A stretch of 64,000 bases of DNA from an uncultured Clostridia bacterium (GCA_958436475.1 CAUBKG010000001.1:28285-92284), one strand, 5' to 3'. Counted from the stretch's first letter, positions 27,240 to 36,254 are shown. Numbers and translations: made by a program. Notes: a model not told the origin generated them from the sequence alone.

Positions 27240-28101
27240 GGGCCCCGCCTCCCTTCGTGAGGAGCTCTTTGAGGCGCTGCTCCGCGCCGGACACGGTATA
27301 AACATTGGTATCCACCGGAATCCCTCTTTTTCGCAGCGCTAAGAAAACACGGGTCACCTGCGGCACATCGAGGCCGATTTTCATCAGCTCCGCCGCGCGG
27401 GAAAACACCTCTTCCACCGGCTCGAACATGGCGATTTTTCCCTTGTTCATCACCAGAACCTTTTCCACGTTCTGCGCGATATCCTCCATGCTGTGGGAAA
27501 CGAGGATGACTGTTTTGCCGGTCTGCCTCTTGTATTCCCGGATCTGCGCGAGGATTACGTCCCTCCCATGGGGATCGAGCCCGGCGGTTGGTTCATCCAG
27601 CACCAGGATATCCGGCCGCATGGCGATGACTCCTGCAATGGCGGCCCGGCGTTTTTCCCCGCCGGAAAGGTCGAAGGGAGATTTTTCGAAATAATCTTCC
27701 GAAAGGCCGACGAACCGCGCCGCCTCCCGCACGCTGACATCAATTTCCCCTTCGGACAATCCCATATTTTTCGGCCCGAACGCGATATCTTTATAAACCG
27801 TTTCTTCGAAGAGCTGGTATTCCGGATACTGGAACACAAGCCCTACCCGGAAGCGGATGGCGCGTATTTTCTTCGGCTCTTCCCAAATATCCTTTCCATC
27901 CAGCAAAACCCGGCCCGCGCTTGGGCGGACAAGGCCGTTTAAGTGCTGCACGAGGGTGGATTTTCCCGAGCCCGTGTGGCCGATGATGCCGATGAAGCTG
28001 CCGTCTTCTATCGTCAGGCTGATATCGTCCAGCGCACATTTTTCGAAGGGAGTCCCCTCGCTGTATAAATAAGAGACATGCTCGAGCTTCAGTTCAGACA
28101 T
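27232..28101 (-). CDS. ecfA2: Energy-coupling factor transporter ATPase A2
   Basis: 289-residue ABC ATPase. Walker [11 protein letters not shown]-loop LVFQYPEYQ, signature [11 protein letters not shown], Walker [12 protein letters not shown] and switch His in VSHSMED are all present. It pairs with EcfA1 to power EcfT. It overlaps ecfA1 by eight bases (ATGTCTGA) and ecfT likewise. Confidence 0.95.
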   Translation of the reverse strand: MSELKLEHVSYLYSEGTPFEKCALDDISLTIEDGSFIGIIGHTGSGKSTLVQHLNGLVRPSAGRVLLDGKDIWEEPKKIRAIRFRVGLVFQYPEYQLFEETVYKDIAFGPKNMGLSEGEIDVSVREAARFVGLSEDYFEKSPFDLSGGEKRRAAIAGVIAMRPDILVLDEPTAGLDPHGRDVILAQIREYKRQTGKTVILVSHSMEDIAQNVEKVLVMNKGKIAMFEPVEEVFSRAAELMKIGLDVPQVTRVFLALRKRGIPVDTNVYTVSGAEQRLKELLTKGGGARA

Positions 28102-28948
28102 GGCGTTCCTCCAGCAAGCGGGCCAGTGCGCATATGCACTCCTCTTCGGTCAGCACATCTTCCGGAAGGGAAAAGCCATCCTTCCGCATGCGGTAAACGA
28201 GCTCGGCCGTCTGCGGAACGTCCAGCCGGATCTTCCGGAGGTAATCCACCTGCCGGAAGACTTCCTTCGGCGTGCCGTCGAGGCAGAGCTCGCCGTCATT
28301 TATTACGATTACGCGGTCAGCCGCAGCCGCTTCATCCATAAAATGGGTAATAAAGACGACCGTGATGCCGAGCTCCCGGTTCAGGCGGCGGACGGTCTGC
28401 ATAACCTCTTTCCGGCCCCGGGGATCGAGCATGGCGGTGGGCTCGTCCAGCACGATGCACTTCGGCTGCATGGCGATGATGCCCGCAATGGCCACCCGCT
28501 GCTTCTGCCCGCCCGAAAGCTTATGGGGGGCGTGCTTGCGGTAATCGTACATCCCCACCGCCTTAAGGGCGTTGTCTACCCGTTCGCGGATTTCCTTCGG
28601 CGGAACACCGAGGTTTTCCGGCCCGAAGGCGACATCCTCCTCCACGATGGTTGCCACCAGCTGGTTATCCGGGTTCTGAAACACCATGCCCACCTGCTGG
28701 CGGATGGGAAGCTTGTTTTCTTCGGCTGCGGTATCCAGCCCGCATACCGTGACCCTGCCGCCGGTTGGCAGCAGAAGTGCGTTGAAATGCTTCGCGAGCG
28801 TGGATTTTCCCGAGCCGTTGTGCCCGAGCACCGCAACGAACTCGCCTTCCGCAATCTCCAGATTCAGATGCTTCAGCACGGGGATTTCCCGCTTTTGTTC
28901 ATCGGTATAATGAAATTCGAGGTTGTTTACCGAAATGATTGGTTTCAT
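28094..28948 (-). CDS. ecfA1: Energy-coupling factor transporter ATPase A1
   Basis: 284-residue ABC ATPase. Walker [44 protein letters not shown] and FITHFMDEA are present. It is the first gene of the ecfA1-A2-T module. No S component gene lies nearby, so this should be a shared group II ECF core. Confidence 0.95.
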   Translation of the reverse strand: MKPIISVNNLEFHYTDEQKREIPVLKHLNLEIAEGEFVAVLGHNGSGKSTLAKHFNALLLPTGGRVTVCGLDTAAEENKLPIRQQVGMVFQNPDNQLVATIVEEDVAFGPENLGVPPKEIRERVDNALKAVGMYDYRKHAPHKLSGGQKQRVAIAGIIAMQPKCIVLDEPTAMLDPRGRKEVMQTVRRLNRELGITVVFITHFMDEAAAADRVIVINDGELCLDGTPKEVFRQVDYLRKIRLDVPQTAELVYRMRKDGFSLPEDVLTEEECICALARLLEERHV

Positions 28949-28960
28949 AGCGTCATCCTT

Positions 28961-29824
28961 TTAGAAATCGGATTTCCAAACAGCAGTGGAGCCACAGGGC
29001 AGCACGAGACCTGTTTCCGTAACGGGCAGGCCGATTTCCTCGGCAGAAACGGTTCCACCGCCCAGCTCCAGCGTTTCCAGCAGATACATCATGACCGCCG
29101 GCGAGAGGCCGGTGGTATAGGAATTGATGATAAAAAACAGCGGCTGCTCCGAGAGCAGCTGGCGGCACTGCGTCAAAAGCGGATAGATCTGCTCTTCGAT
29201 CTTCCAGATCTCCCCGTTCGGGCCCCTGCCGTAAGAAGGAGGGTCCATCACGATGCCGTCGTAATGGTTTCCGCGTCGGATTTCCCGCGCCACGAATTTG
29301 AGGCAGTCGTCCACCAGCCAGCGAACCGGCTTATCTGCGAGGCCGGAGGCCGCCGCGTTATCCTTCGCCCAGAGGACCATGCCCTTAGAGGCGTCCACAT
29401 GAACGGTCTCCGCCCCGGCGCTCAAGGAAGCGAGGGTTGCGCCGCCGGTATAGGCAAACAGGTTCAGAACCTTTATTTTCCGGTTTGCGCTGCGGACAGC
29501 GTTTGCAATCCAGTCCCAATTGACTGCCTGCTCCGGGAAAAGACCCGTATGCTTAAATCCCATGGGCTTTAAGCGGAAGGCAAGATCCTTGTATCCGATC
29601 TGCCAAACGTCCGGCACTCTGCGGTAGGTTTCCCAGTGCCCGCCGCCCGAGGAAGAACGGTGATAGCGCGCATGCGCCTCTTTCCAAAGCGGATTCTTTT
29701 TCGGCGTATTCCAAACGATCTGCGGATCCGGGCGGATCAGGATAATATCCCCCCAGCGCTCGAGGCGTTCGCCGGAGCTCGCGTCGATCAATTCATAATC
29801 CTTCCAGCCGGAAGATATCCTCAT
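28961..29824 (-). CDS. Class I SAM-dependent methyltransferase, RlmI/YwbD-like
   Basis: 287 residues. Seen: the SAM loop LNLFAYTGGATLASLSAG, HVDASKGMVLWAKDN, and DPPSYGRGPNG, the DPPxF/Y catalytic-type motif of 23S rRNA cytosine methyltransferase relatives. The N-terminal PUA domain of RlmI is absent. The ATG at 29824 is chosen for similarity and the purine-rich site GAGAGGAAG upstream. Target RNA is not determined. Confidence 0.82.
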   Translation of the reverse strand: MRISSGWKDYELIDASSGERLERWGDIILIRPDPQIVWNTPKKNPLWKEAHARYHRSSSGGGHWETYRRVPDVWQIGYKDLAFRLKPMGFKHTGLFPEQAVNWDWIANAVRSANRKIKVLNLFAYTGGATLASLSAGAETVHVDASKGMVLWAKDNAAASGLADKPVRWLVDDCLKFVAREIRRGNHYDGIVMDPPSYGRGPNGEIWKIEEQIYPLLTQCRQLLSEQPLFFIINSYTTGLSPAVMMYLLETLELGGGTVSAEEIGLPVTETGLVLPCGSTAVWKSDF

Positions 29825-29840
29825 ACTCTTCTTCCTCTCT

Positions 29841-31190
29841 TCAGGCCAGTCGGAGCCGGATGGTATCCGCCACACGGTTGGCGAGAACGCCGATCTGCTC
29901 CTCGTTGCTTCCTTCCACCATCACGCGGATCAGCGGCTCGGTGCCTGAGCAGCGCACCAGAATGCGGCCGTCTTCCCCGAGGGTGCTTTCCACTGCCCGG
30001 ATGGCCTCCTGTACTTCACTGTCTCCTGCGAGGCGCTCCTTGCCGTCTGCCGAAACGCGGACGTTTACAAGCACCTGCGGGTATACCTTCATGATCTGGC
30101 TGAGCTCTGAAAGCTTCTTGCTCGTGCGCTGCATCACAGCCATGAGCTGCAGGCCGGTGAGCTCGCCGTCTCCCGTAGTGGCGAAATCCTTAAATATAAT
30201 ATGCCCGGACTGCTCTCCGCCGATGGAATAATTTTTTTCGCGCATTTTTTCGAGCACATAGCGGTCGCCCACCTTGGTGACCTCCACCTTGATGCCGTGC
30301 TCCTTCGCAAAGCGGAAAAAACCGATGTTGGACATAACGGTGACTACGGCGACCTCGTCTGCCAGCCTGCCGAGCTCTTTGAAATGGTCGGCTATCACGG
30401 CAATAATGCGGTCGCCGTCCACCACGCAGCCGGTTTCGTCCACCGCGAGGCAGCGGTCAGCGTCGCCGTCGAAGGCAAGCCCCAGGTCGCACCCGTTTTC
30501 CTTTACAAAATCGGTCATGAGGCCCACACAGGTGGAGCCGCAGTCTTTATTGATATTCACACCGTTCGGAAGGTCGTGGAGGGCGATCACCTCAGCGCCG
30601 AGGGAAGAAAAAATCCTGTGAGCAGTCACGGATGCGGAGCCGTTGGAGCAGTCCAGAGCGACCTTGAGGCCGTCCAGCCGGCAGTCTACGGTGGAACAGA
30701 TATAATCCGCATAATCATCCGGCGCGGAATCCACCCGGGTTACACGGCCTAAATCTTCCCCTTCCGCGAGTGAAACGGGCTTCGCATGATCCAGAATAAT
30801 CGCTTCAATCTCCTCTTCCGTTGCATCGGGCAGCTTATAGCCTTCATGATTGAAAATCTTGATTCCGTTATATTCAAAGGGATTGTGGGAAGCCGAAATC
30901 ATAAAGCCGGCGTCCGCCTGGTATTTGGAAATCAGGTAAGCTACCGCGGGAGTAGGCACCACGCCGAGCAGGAGAACATCCGCCCCCACGGAGCAAAGTC
31001 CCGCCGCAAGCGCGGTCTCGAGCATATCGGAAGAGAGGCGGGTATCCTTGCCGATCACAAAGGTTTTGCGGCGGTCGTGCCCTGCGCCGAGCACCATGGC
31101 AGTGGCCCGCCCGATCTCCATCGCCCTCTCACAGGTGAGCTCCTGGTTTGCGACGCCCCTCGCGCCGTCTGTTCCAAACAATCTTCCCAT
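29841..31190 (-). CDS. glmM: Phosphoglucosamine mutase
   Basis: 449 residues. Interconverts glucosamine 6- and 1-phosphate for UDP-GlcNAc synthesis. Seen: N-terminal GRLFGTDGARG, phosphoserine site MISASHNP, metal loop DGDADR, and phosphate site RCSGTEPLIRV at the C-terminus. The start at ATG 31190 gives the standard N-terminus; the frame extends upstream only through non-coding sequence. Confidence 0.97.
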   Translation of the reverse strand: MGRLFGTDGARGVANQELTCERAMEIGRATAMVLGAGHDRRKTFVIGKDTRLSSDMLETALAAGLCSVGADVLLLGVVPTPAVAYLISKYQADAGFMISASHNPFEYNGIKIFNHEGYKLPDATEEEIEAIILDHAKPVSLAEGEDLGRVTRVDSAPDDYADYICSTVDCRLDGLKVALDCSNGSASVTAHRIFSSLGAEVIALHDLPNGVNINKDCGSTCVGLMTDFVKENGCDLGLAFDGDADRCLAVDETGCVVDGDRIIAVIADHFKELGRLADEVAVVTVMSNIGFFRFAKEHGIKVEVTKVGDRYVLEKMREKNYSIGGEQSGHIIFKDFATTGDGELTGLQLMAVMQRTSKKLSELSQIMKVYPQVLVNVRVSADGKERLAGDSEVQEAIRAVESTLGEDGRILVRCSGTEPLIRVMVEGSNEEQIGVLANRVADTIRLRLA

Positions 31191-31239
31191 AACTATTATT
31201 CCTCCATTATCGTGAAATCTCTCTATACTGCGCCCGTTC

Positions 31240-32271
31240 CTAATACAGCGAATCTTGACCGCCGCGCGGCTTGATTCCCAAATGCTCATAAGCCGCAAGC
31301 GTTGCGCAGCGCCCGCGCGGAGAACGGCTCAAAAATCCAATCTGCATCAGGTATGGTTCATATACATCTTCCAGCGTGACCGCTTCTTCGCCGATGGCGG
31401 CGGCAAGCGTCTCGAGGCCCACGGGGCCTCCGCTGTAGGTTTCAATAATGGTGCGGAGCAAGCGGCGGTCGTTGGCATCCAGCCCGAGCTCGTCGATGCC
31501 CTGCCGGTCGAGCGCCTCCCGCGCAACGGCTTCGTTGATAAAACCATCGTGCATGACTTCGGCCACGTCCCTCACGCGCTTGAGCAGGCGGTTGGCAATG
31601 CGCGGCGTGCCTCTCGAACGGGAAGCGATTTCCAGGGTGCCCTCGCGGTCCGCCTGCACGCCGAGGATGGAGGCCGAACGGGAAATGATTTCAGCGAGCT
31701 CCTCCGGGGTATACAGCTCCAGCCTCTGGATCACGCCGAAGCGGTCGCGCAGAGGGGCGGAAAGCTGCCCGGCGCGCGTGGTTGCGCCCACGAGGGTGAA
31801 TTTCGGCAAATCGAGCCGGATGGAGCGGGCCGAAGGCCCTTTTCCGATGATGATATCCAGCGCGTAATCCTCCATGGCCGGGTAAAGCACCTCTTCGACC
31901 GTCCGCGGCAGGCGGTGGATTTCATCGATAAACAAAACGTCGCCTTCGCTCAGGTTCGTAAGCAGGGCCGCAAGGTCGCCCGGCTTTTCGATGGCGGGAC
32001 CGGAAGTGATGCGGATCTGCACGTTCATTTCGTTTGCGATAATGCCGGCAAGCGTTGTTTTCCCGAGGCCGGGAGGGCCGTAAAGCAGCAAATGGTCGAG
32101 GGCTTCCCCCCTCTTTTTCGCCGCTTCCATATAAATCGAAAGGTTTTCCTTCACCTTTTGCTGGCCAATGTATTCCGAAAGCGTTTTGGGACGCAGGGAA
32201 TTATCGATTCCGGAATCCTCCGGGGTATATTCCTGCGCAACCAAACGGTTTTCCATATCAAATTCGGGCAT
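31240..32271 (-). CDS. ruvB: Holliday junction branch-migration helicase RuvB
   Basis: 343 residues. AAA+ motor of the RuvAB complex: N-terminal [12 protein letters not shown], Walker [12 protein letters not shown], Walker B FIDEIHR, sensor GATTRAG, and C-terminal winged helix with [10 protein letters not shown]. It follows ruvA by ten bases. Confidence 0.97.
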   Translation of the reverse strand: MPEFDMENRLVAQEYTPEDSGIDNSLRPKTLSEYIGQQKVKENLSIYMEAAKKRGEALDHLLLYGPPGLGKTTLAGIIANEMNVQIRITSGPAIEKPGDLAALLTNLSEGDVLFIDEIHRLPRTVEEVLYPAMEDYALDIIIGKGPSARSIRLDLPKFTLVGATTRAGQLSAPLRDRFGVIQRLELYTPEELAEIISRSASILGVQADREGTLEIASRSRGTPRIANRLLKRVRDVAEVMHDGFINEAVAREALDRQGIDELGLDANDRRLLRTIIETYSGGPVGLETLAAAIGEEAVTLEDVYEPYLMQIGFLSRSPRGRCATLAAYEHLGIKPRGGQDSLY

Positions 32272-32281
32272 CCGGTTTCAC

Positions 32282-32887
32282 CTACCTGGAAAGTAATTTC
32301 AGCGCCCCGCGCACGAGGTCTTCGAGCGGGAGCGCAGGATCCAACCGGCCAAGCGCCTGCATGGCCTCGGTCTGGGAATAGCCGAGTGTTACGAGAGCGG
32401 CGCACGCCTCTGCCACGGGCTCGTGCTCCGCTGCCGCGGAAATGCTCTGAAGCTCGGCTTCTTTTCCTGAAGATACCGCCGTGCTGCCGGCGATCTTATC
32501 CTTCAGCTCCAGCACGAGCCGCTGAGCCAGCTTCCGCCCCACGCCGTTCGCGCGGGTGATGGCCTTGCTGTCTCCCGAGGCAATGCTGAGGGCAAGCTGG
32601 TCGGGCGTTAAATCGGAAAGAATCGCAAGCGCCACTTTGGGGCCCACGCCGGAAACGGAGGTCAGCAGGCGGAAGCAGTCCTTCTCCTGCTCGGTGGCAA
32701 AGCCATAGAGGTCGAGCGCATCTTCCTTCACCACCAGATGCGTATAAAGCATCACGCGCTCCCCCGCTTTCGGCAGAGCACGATAGGTGGAAAGGGTGAT
32801 GCTGCACCGGAACCCCACCCCGCCGCATTCCACTGCCACAAAGGACTGGTCTGCGCGGAGAAGGGTGCCCTGTAAACTATAAAACAT
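32282..32887 (-). CDS. ruvA: Holliday junction-binding protein RuvA
   Basis: 201 residues. N-terminal OB fold (GVGFRCSITLSTY), two helix-hairpin-helix motifs around SGVGPKVALAIL and NGVGRKLAQRLV, and a C-terminal RuvB-binding domain (ALVTLGYSQTEAMQAL). It lies directly between ruvC and ruvB. Confidence 0.97.
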   Translation of the reverse strand: MFYSLQGTLLRADQSFVAVECGGVGFRCSITLSTYRALPKAGERVMLYTHLVVKEDALDLYGFATEQEKDCFRLLTSVSGVGPKVALAILSDLTPDQLALSIASGDSKAITRANGVGRKLAQRLVLELKDKIAGSTAVSSGKEAELQSISAAAEHEPVAEACAALVTLGYSQTEAMQALGRLDPALPLEDLVRGALKLLSR

Positions 32888-32891
32888 AATA

Positions 32892-33392
32892 TCAGTACCT
32901 GCCTTTGAGTTTGCTCATAAGAGAACCGTTGCAGTGCGCGTGGCAGATGGCAATAGCCAGCGCGTCGGCCGTATCGTCCGGCTTCGGAACCTGGGAAAGC
33001 CCCAGGATGATACGGGTCATTTCCATGACCTGCGCCTTCACCGCCTTGCCGTACCCAACCACAGCGGATTTCACCTGAAGGGGCGTGTATTCAAACACGG
33101 GAATATTGTTTTGCTTTGCGGCAAGCAGAATCACCCCGCGCGCCTCGGCCACGCCGATGGCGGTGGTGGCGTTTGTGGTAAAAAAAAGCTGCTCGATGGA
33201 AAGGGCATCCGGCTTCCATTTTTTCATGACCAGGCTGATCTGGTCATAGATCAGCTCCAGCCGGTAGGAAAAATCGGTTTTGGCGGGCGTGGTGGCCGCT
33301 CCATAGTCCAAAACAGCAAAACGGCCCGCCTCGTAGCGGATCACACCGTATCCAGCAATCGCATAGCCGGGGTCAACGCCAAGAATCGTCAT
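32892..33392 (-). CDS. ruvC: Holliday junction resolvase RuvC
   Basis: 166 residues. The active-site acids are visible in ILGVDPGYAIAGYG (Asp), SIEQLFF (Glu) and KPDDTADALAIA (paired Asp). The ATG at 33392 is preferred over one six codons upstream because GGGAG is correctly spaced. It is first in the long minus-strand run that continues to nfnB. Confidence 0.95.
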   Translation of the reverse strand: MTILGVDPGYAIAGYGVIRYEAGRFAVLDYGAATTPAKTDFSYRLELIYDQISLVMKKWKPDALSIEQLFFTTNATTAIGVAEARGVILLAAKQNNIPVFEYTPLQVKSAVVGYGKAVKAQVMEMTRIILGLSQVPKPDDTADALAIAICHAHCNGSLMSKLKGRY

Positions 33393-33421
33393 AAACACAT
33401 ACTCCCACATTTTATCGATTA

Positions 33422-33450
33422 ATTATATCACAACAGGCCCGCGCAGGCAA
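33422..33450 (-). promoter_or_regulatory. Promoter for the ruvCAB run
   Basis: Minus strand: TTGCCT (33445-33450), 17-base spacer, TATAAT (33422-33427), about 30 bases before the ruvC start. Confidence 0.7.
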
Positions 33451-33477
33451 CACAATTCCGGCAGGAAGCACCGTGAA

Positions 33478-33506
33478 TTGACACCGTGCCAAAACTCTGT
33501 TATGAT
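33478..33506 (+). promoter_or_regulatory. Promoter for the lipoprotein pair
   Basis: TTGACA (33478-33483), 17-base spacer, TATGAT (33501-33506). It is divergent from the ruvC promoter. Confidence 0.8.
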
Positions 33507-33535
33507 GAAAAAAATGTATTGGGAGCGAAGGTATT

Positions 33536-34039
33536 ATGAAAAGAATTGTGGCGTTGCTGCTTTGTGTCATCTTTTCCGCGTCGCTTTTCGGGTGCGGCGG
33601 CAATACTGCGGAGACGCCGGCAGAACCGCCTTACAGCGAGGCTGGGGCCTGGCCGAACATCACGATTTCTTCTGGAAACGAACCGTTTACCGAGCTCGCC
33701 TTCGGCGGATGGGAAAAACGCCTCACGAATACAGACAGCCGCTACTGCGCCTTTTTTATCGGTAAGCTTCCGCTCGAAACCGATGTGACCCTCCCGGAAT
33801 ATTTTACAGACGACAACGGAAAACAGCTCAAGGTTTTTAACGCGACCATCATTACAAAGATCATTGAAGAAGGACTCCCTCACACGGTGGGGAAAATCGT
33901 TTGGCCGGGGGAAACCGTAAAAACCACCAAGCAGGATGTGGTTTTGCTGGATAATGAGCAGGACGGCAAAACGCTCTGCTATGTTTATTTCGATACGCAG
34001 ATCGACAATATCAACAATCCCGATAGTAATCCGACTTAA
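33536..34039 (+). CDS. Putative lipoprotein, unknown function
   Basis: 167 residues with an N-terminal signal and lipobox LFGC at about residue 17-20, so probably anchored to the outer face of the membrane. The mature part shows no family I recognise; it is acidic with a beta-rich look. GGGAGCG upstream supports the ATG. It is followed 19 bases later by a second lipoprotein gene. Confidence 0.8.
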   Translation: MKRIVALLLCVIFSASLFGCGGNTAETPAEPPYSEAGAWPNITISSGNEPFTELAFGGWEKRLTNTDSRYCAFFIGKLPLETDVTLPEYFTDDNGKQLKVFNATIITKIIEEGLPHTVGKIVWPGETVKTTKQDVVLLDNEQDGKTLCYVYFDTQIDNINNPDSNPT

Positions 34040-34058
34040 AAAACGTCTGGAGGAGCAA

Positions 34059-34526
34059 ATGAAAGCTGTAAAAAAGAGTATCCTAGCTTTGATCCTGGCT
34101 GCGGCGGTGCTTGCACTTACCGCCTGCGGCACGCCAAAAACGCCGCTTACCACGGAGCATTTTACCGAACAGGCCGTTTCCGCAGGATATGAAGTGACTG
34201 ACGCCACCGAACAGTTTGAAACAGACGGTGTTCAGGAAGCCGCCGTCGCAGAAAATGAAAATTATCAGCTGTGGTTTTATACCCTTCCCTCTTCCAGGGA
34301 GGCAAATGCTGCGTTTGCGGGCAGCCGAGAAAAATTTGAAGACGCCTCGCATGGCTTTTCCTCTTATAAATCCGTTTCTGTTTTGAATTATAAGTATTAT
34401 TACCAGACAGCCTCAGGCAACTTTTATCTCGTTGCCGTGATCGATAACACCATGGTATACTGCGTTGCAGAAAGCACGCATGCGGATGAAATCAAGAATT
34501 TTGTGAAATCGCTCGGATATATGTGA
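34059..34526 (+). CDS. Putative lipoprotein, paralogue of the one at 55.6 kb
   Basis: 155 residues with signal peptide and lipobox LTAC near residue 20-23. The mature region alternates beta strands and ends KNFVKSLGYM. A lipoprotein at 55556-56014 has the same length, order and terminal LGY/IGY motif, suggesting a shared small extracytoplasmic fold. Function unknown. GGAGGAG lies upstream of the ATG. Confidence 0.8.
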   Translation: MKAVKKSILALILAAAVLALTACGTPKTPLTTEHFTEQAVSAGYEVTDATEQFETDGVQEAAVAENENYQLWFYTLPSSREANAAFAGSREKFEDASHGFSSYKSVSVLNYKYYYQTASGNFYLVAVIDNTMVYCVAESTHADEIKNFVKSLGYM

Positions 34527-34536
34527 TTCCTCCCAA

Positions 34537-34582
34537 CAAAAAAGAACCTGCCGGAAAGAAGCACCGGCAGGTTCCTTTTTTA
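34537..34582. terminator. Bidirectional terminator
   Basis: GAACCTGCCGG / CCGGCAGGTTC stem with A-run before and T-run after, serving the plus-strand lipoprotein pair and the minus-strand peroxidase operon, which converge here. Confidence 0.9.
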
Positions 34583-34594
34583 TAGAACAAATAT

Positions 34595-35134
34595 TCAGCT
34601 TTTTTTCAGAAGCCCTTCGATTGTTCCGATAAGCTCCTGCGGCGTAACCGTAGGGCCGTAACGGCCGGCAACGTTGCCGGAGGCGTCTACTAAGAATTTT
34701 GTGAAATTCCAGCGGATATCATTGCCCGGAGCATACTGGCCGAGGGAATACAGCTTTTCTCGGAAGGCTCCCGCCGCTTCGTTTTCCTGCTCCTCCCCCG
34801 CCTCCTCCTTGAGAAAGGCATAAAGAGGATGCTGCCCCGGCCCGTTGACCTGGATTTTTGCAAAGGTGGGAAAAGCGGTTCGATAACGCGCCTGGCAAAA
34901 CTCCGCAAGCTCCTGATCGGTGCCGGGAGCTTGGTTCAGAAACTGGTTGCAGGGAAAATCCAGTATTTCAAAAGGCTGTTCCGAAAAATGCTCATACAGC
35001 TTCTGCAGCGCTTCATATTGCGGAGTAAGCCCGCAGGCGGTTGCAGTATTCACAATCAGCAGAACGCGCCCGCGGTAGCTGGCGAGCGATATTTCCGAGC
35101 CGTCGGTCCGGCGCACGATAAAATCATAAATCAT
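34595..35134 (-). CDS. Glutathione peroxidase-like thiol peroxidase
   Basis: 179 residues. Catalytic Cys in NTATACGLTPQY, the FPCNQF segment with a second Cys, and WNFTKFLVD complete the GPx tetrad pattern. Bacterial Cys-type enzymes usually use thioredoxin to reduce peroxides. No signal peptide. It overlaps the upstream membrane gene by four bases. Confidence 0.92.
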   Translation of the reverse strand: MIYDFIVRRTDGSEISLASYRGRVLLIVNTATACGLTPQYEALQKLYEHFSEQPFEILDFPCNQFLNQAPGTDQELAEFCQARYRTAFPTFAKIQVNGPGQHPLYAFLKEEAGEEQENEAAGAFREKLYSLGQYAPGNDIRWNFTKFLVDASGNVAGRYGPTVTPQELIGTIEGLLKKS

Positions 35135-35544
35135 ATGCTGCTTTTCCTTTCCATACGGCGCTCAGCAAACCAGACGCGCAGACGCCTGCAAAGGAAATCG
35201 AGGGGGATGCAAAGGAAAAACCAAAGCACGGAATACAGCAGGCAAATCTGCCCGAATAAATTACAGAACCGGTTGGAATAATCCCAAACGTCCATAAGCA
35301 GCACACGGTTCACAAGCATCCCGACGGCAAACTCCACAGCCGTGATGGAAACGGCGCCTGCGAGGCACTTTTTCCAAAGCTTCGCCCCCTCCAGACGGCC
35401 GTTGATCGCATATATGGCAAGAAAACAGAAGCCGCCGGTAAGCGTCATCGTCCAGTGCGTGTATCCCCGCCATAAGATTTCCAGTACGCTGTATCCCACC
35501 GCGCCGATACAAAAAATCATTAAAATTTCTTTCCATTTAACCAT
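35131..35544 (-). CDS. CmpB-like putative membrane permease domain protein
   Basis: About 137 residues with four predicted TM helices. The segments GYSVLEILWRGYTHWTMT and FCNLFGQICLLYSVLWFFL match the short membrane family labelled putative ABC transporter permease (CmpB-type), whose function is not established. The ATG at 35544 or one three codons upstream may be used. It is coupled to the peroxidase gene by an ATGA overlap. Confidence 0.72.
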   Translation of the reverse strand: MVKWKEILMIFCIGAVGYSVLEILWRGYTHWTMTLTGGFCFLAIYAINGRLEGAKLWKKCLAGAVSITAVEFAVGMLVNRVLLMDVWDYSNRFCNLFGQICLLYSVLWFFLCIPLDFLCRRLRVWFAERRMERKSSI

Positions 35545-35660
35545 AAAAAACACCCTGTTATAGATTGCGTATTTTTTATGGTTTCATGTACCGGAAGTCT
35601 TTTCCTGCGTATTCTCGAATGATACGCAAGTCCGCAGCAACATTTGTTCCGATGACGAAA

Positions 35661-35706
35661 CTCTCAATAAGCCAAAAGCAAGGCCATAAAAGACCTTGCT
35701 TTTTGC
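35661..35706 (-). repeat. Terminator-like hairpin, direct-repeat copy A
   Basis: CTCAATAAGC, AAAGCAAGGCC and CCTTGCTTTTTGCTG are shared almost exactly with copy B at 36076-36122. The stem AAGCAAGGNC/GNCCTTGCTT has A/T runs on both sides. Confidence 0.75.
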
Positions 35707-35752
35707 TGCCAGACTGTTACAAAAAAGATGCCCCCTCCCGCCGCAGCGGCAA

Positions 35753-35833
35753 CCGCAAAAGGTTGGTAGTGCCATGGAGGCGTCATGGCCGCGCTTGCAA
35801 GGCCATAGCCGGAACAAGCGTGACCTTTTGCGG
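35753..35833. repeat. Inverted repeat enclosing a GC-rich block
   Basis: CCGCAAAAGGT (35753-35763) and ACCTTTTGCGG (35823-35833) form a perfect 11-bp inverted repeat around 59 bases containing further short inverted blocks. There is no coding potential I trust. Confidence 0.65.
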
Positions 35834-35859
35834 AAGAGGAGGAGCAAGGTAGCGGGCGG

Positions 35860-35905
35860 ATGTTTTCTTTGCAAAAGAAAACGGAGCAAAGCGAACTTTG
35901 CTCCG
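35860..35905 (-). terminator. Paired hairpins next to the tRNA-Gln 3'-end copy
   Basis: CGGAGCAAAG/CTTTGCTCCG and GTTTTCTTT/AAAAGAAAAC hairpins lie side by side. In the minus direction the first is followed by a T-rich tract, so it resembles a terminator for transcripts crossing the tRNA-like segment. Confidence 0.6.
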
Positions 35906-35908
35906 ACG

Positions 35909-36075
35909 TGGCTGGGATGGCAGGATTCGAACGCGTGACTCGGCTGCGCCTCACCCGCTTTTCACTCGGTCACCCCACGCTTCGCGTGCGGTACCGCCCT
36001 CGCGCTCCGTGCTAAAAACAATCCCCCGGATTGTTTTCTTAACGCACAGACCTTCTCAGGTTCCAATCCCGCCAT
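35909..36075 (-). other. tRNA-Gln 3'-end copy and imperfect-ended structured segment
   Basis: The first 24 bases (35909-35932) are identical to the 3' end plus CCA of the intact tRNA-Gln (36122-36145). The rest is not tRNA. The segment is framed by an imperfect inverted repeat, 35917-35938 against 36054-36075, with 17 of 22 matches. Inside is a hairpin GTGCTAAAAACAATCC paired with GGATTGTTTTCTTAACGCAC. No complete tRNA cloverleaf could be folded by eye. Confidence 0.6.
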
Positions 36076-36121
36076 TTCTCAATAAGCAAAAAGCAAGGCC
36101 ATAAAAGGCCTTGCTTTTTGC
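36076..36121 (-). terminator. Terminator of the tRNA genes, direct-repeat copy B
   Basis: AAAGCAAGGCC / GGCCTTGCTTT stem followed on the minus strand by TTTTTGC-type sequence, immediately after the tRNA-Gln CCA. It is nearly identical to copy A at 35661. Confidence 0.75.
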
Positions 36122-36197
36122 TGGCTGGGATGGCAGGATTCGAACCTGCGCGATGACGGAGTCAAAGTCCGCTGCCTTACCGCTTGGCTACATCCCA
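36122..36197 (-). tRNA. tRNA-Gln (anticodon TTG)
   Basis: A complete 76-nt cloverleaf with encoded CCA: acceptor TGGGATG/CATCCCA, anticodon loop CTTTGAC giving TTG, and T loop GTTCGAATC. Confidence 0.96.
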
Positions 36198-36207
36198 ATA
36201 TTGAAAA

Positions 36208-36240
36208 GACTGTAGGCTGGAATAAACCGGGCTACAGTCC
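36208..36240 (-). terminator. Hairpin between tRNA-His and tRNA-Gln
   Basis: GACTGTAG and CTACAGTC pair, followed on the minus strand by TTTTC. It may attenuate or help process the two-tRNA transcript. Confidence 0.5.
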
Positions 36241-36254
36241 TTTACCTATTCAGA

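Noticed and set aside
35898..36104. Short open frame across the tRNA-like segment
   Set aside because: Its first residues translate a tRNA 3' end and there is no ribosome site; a typical spurious call.
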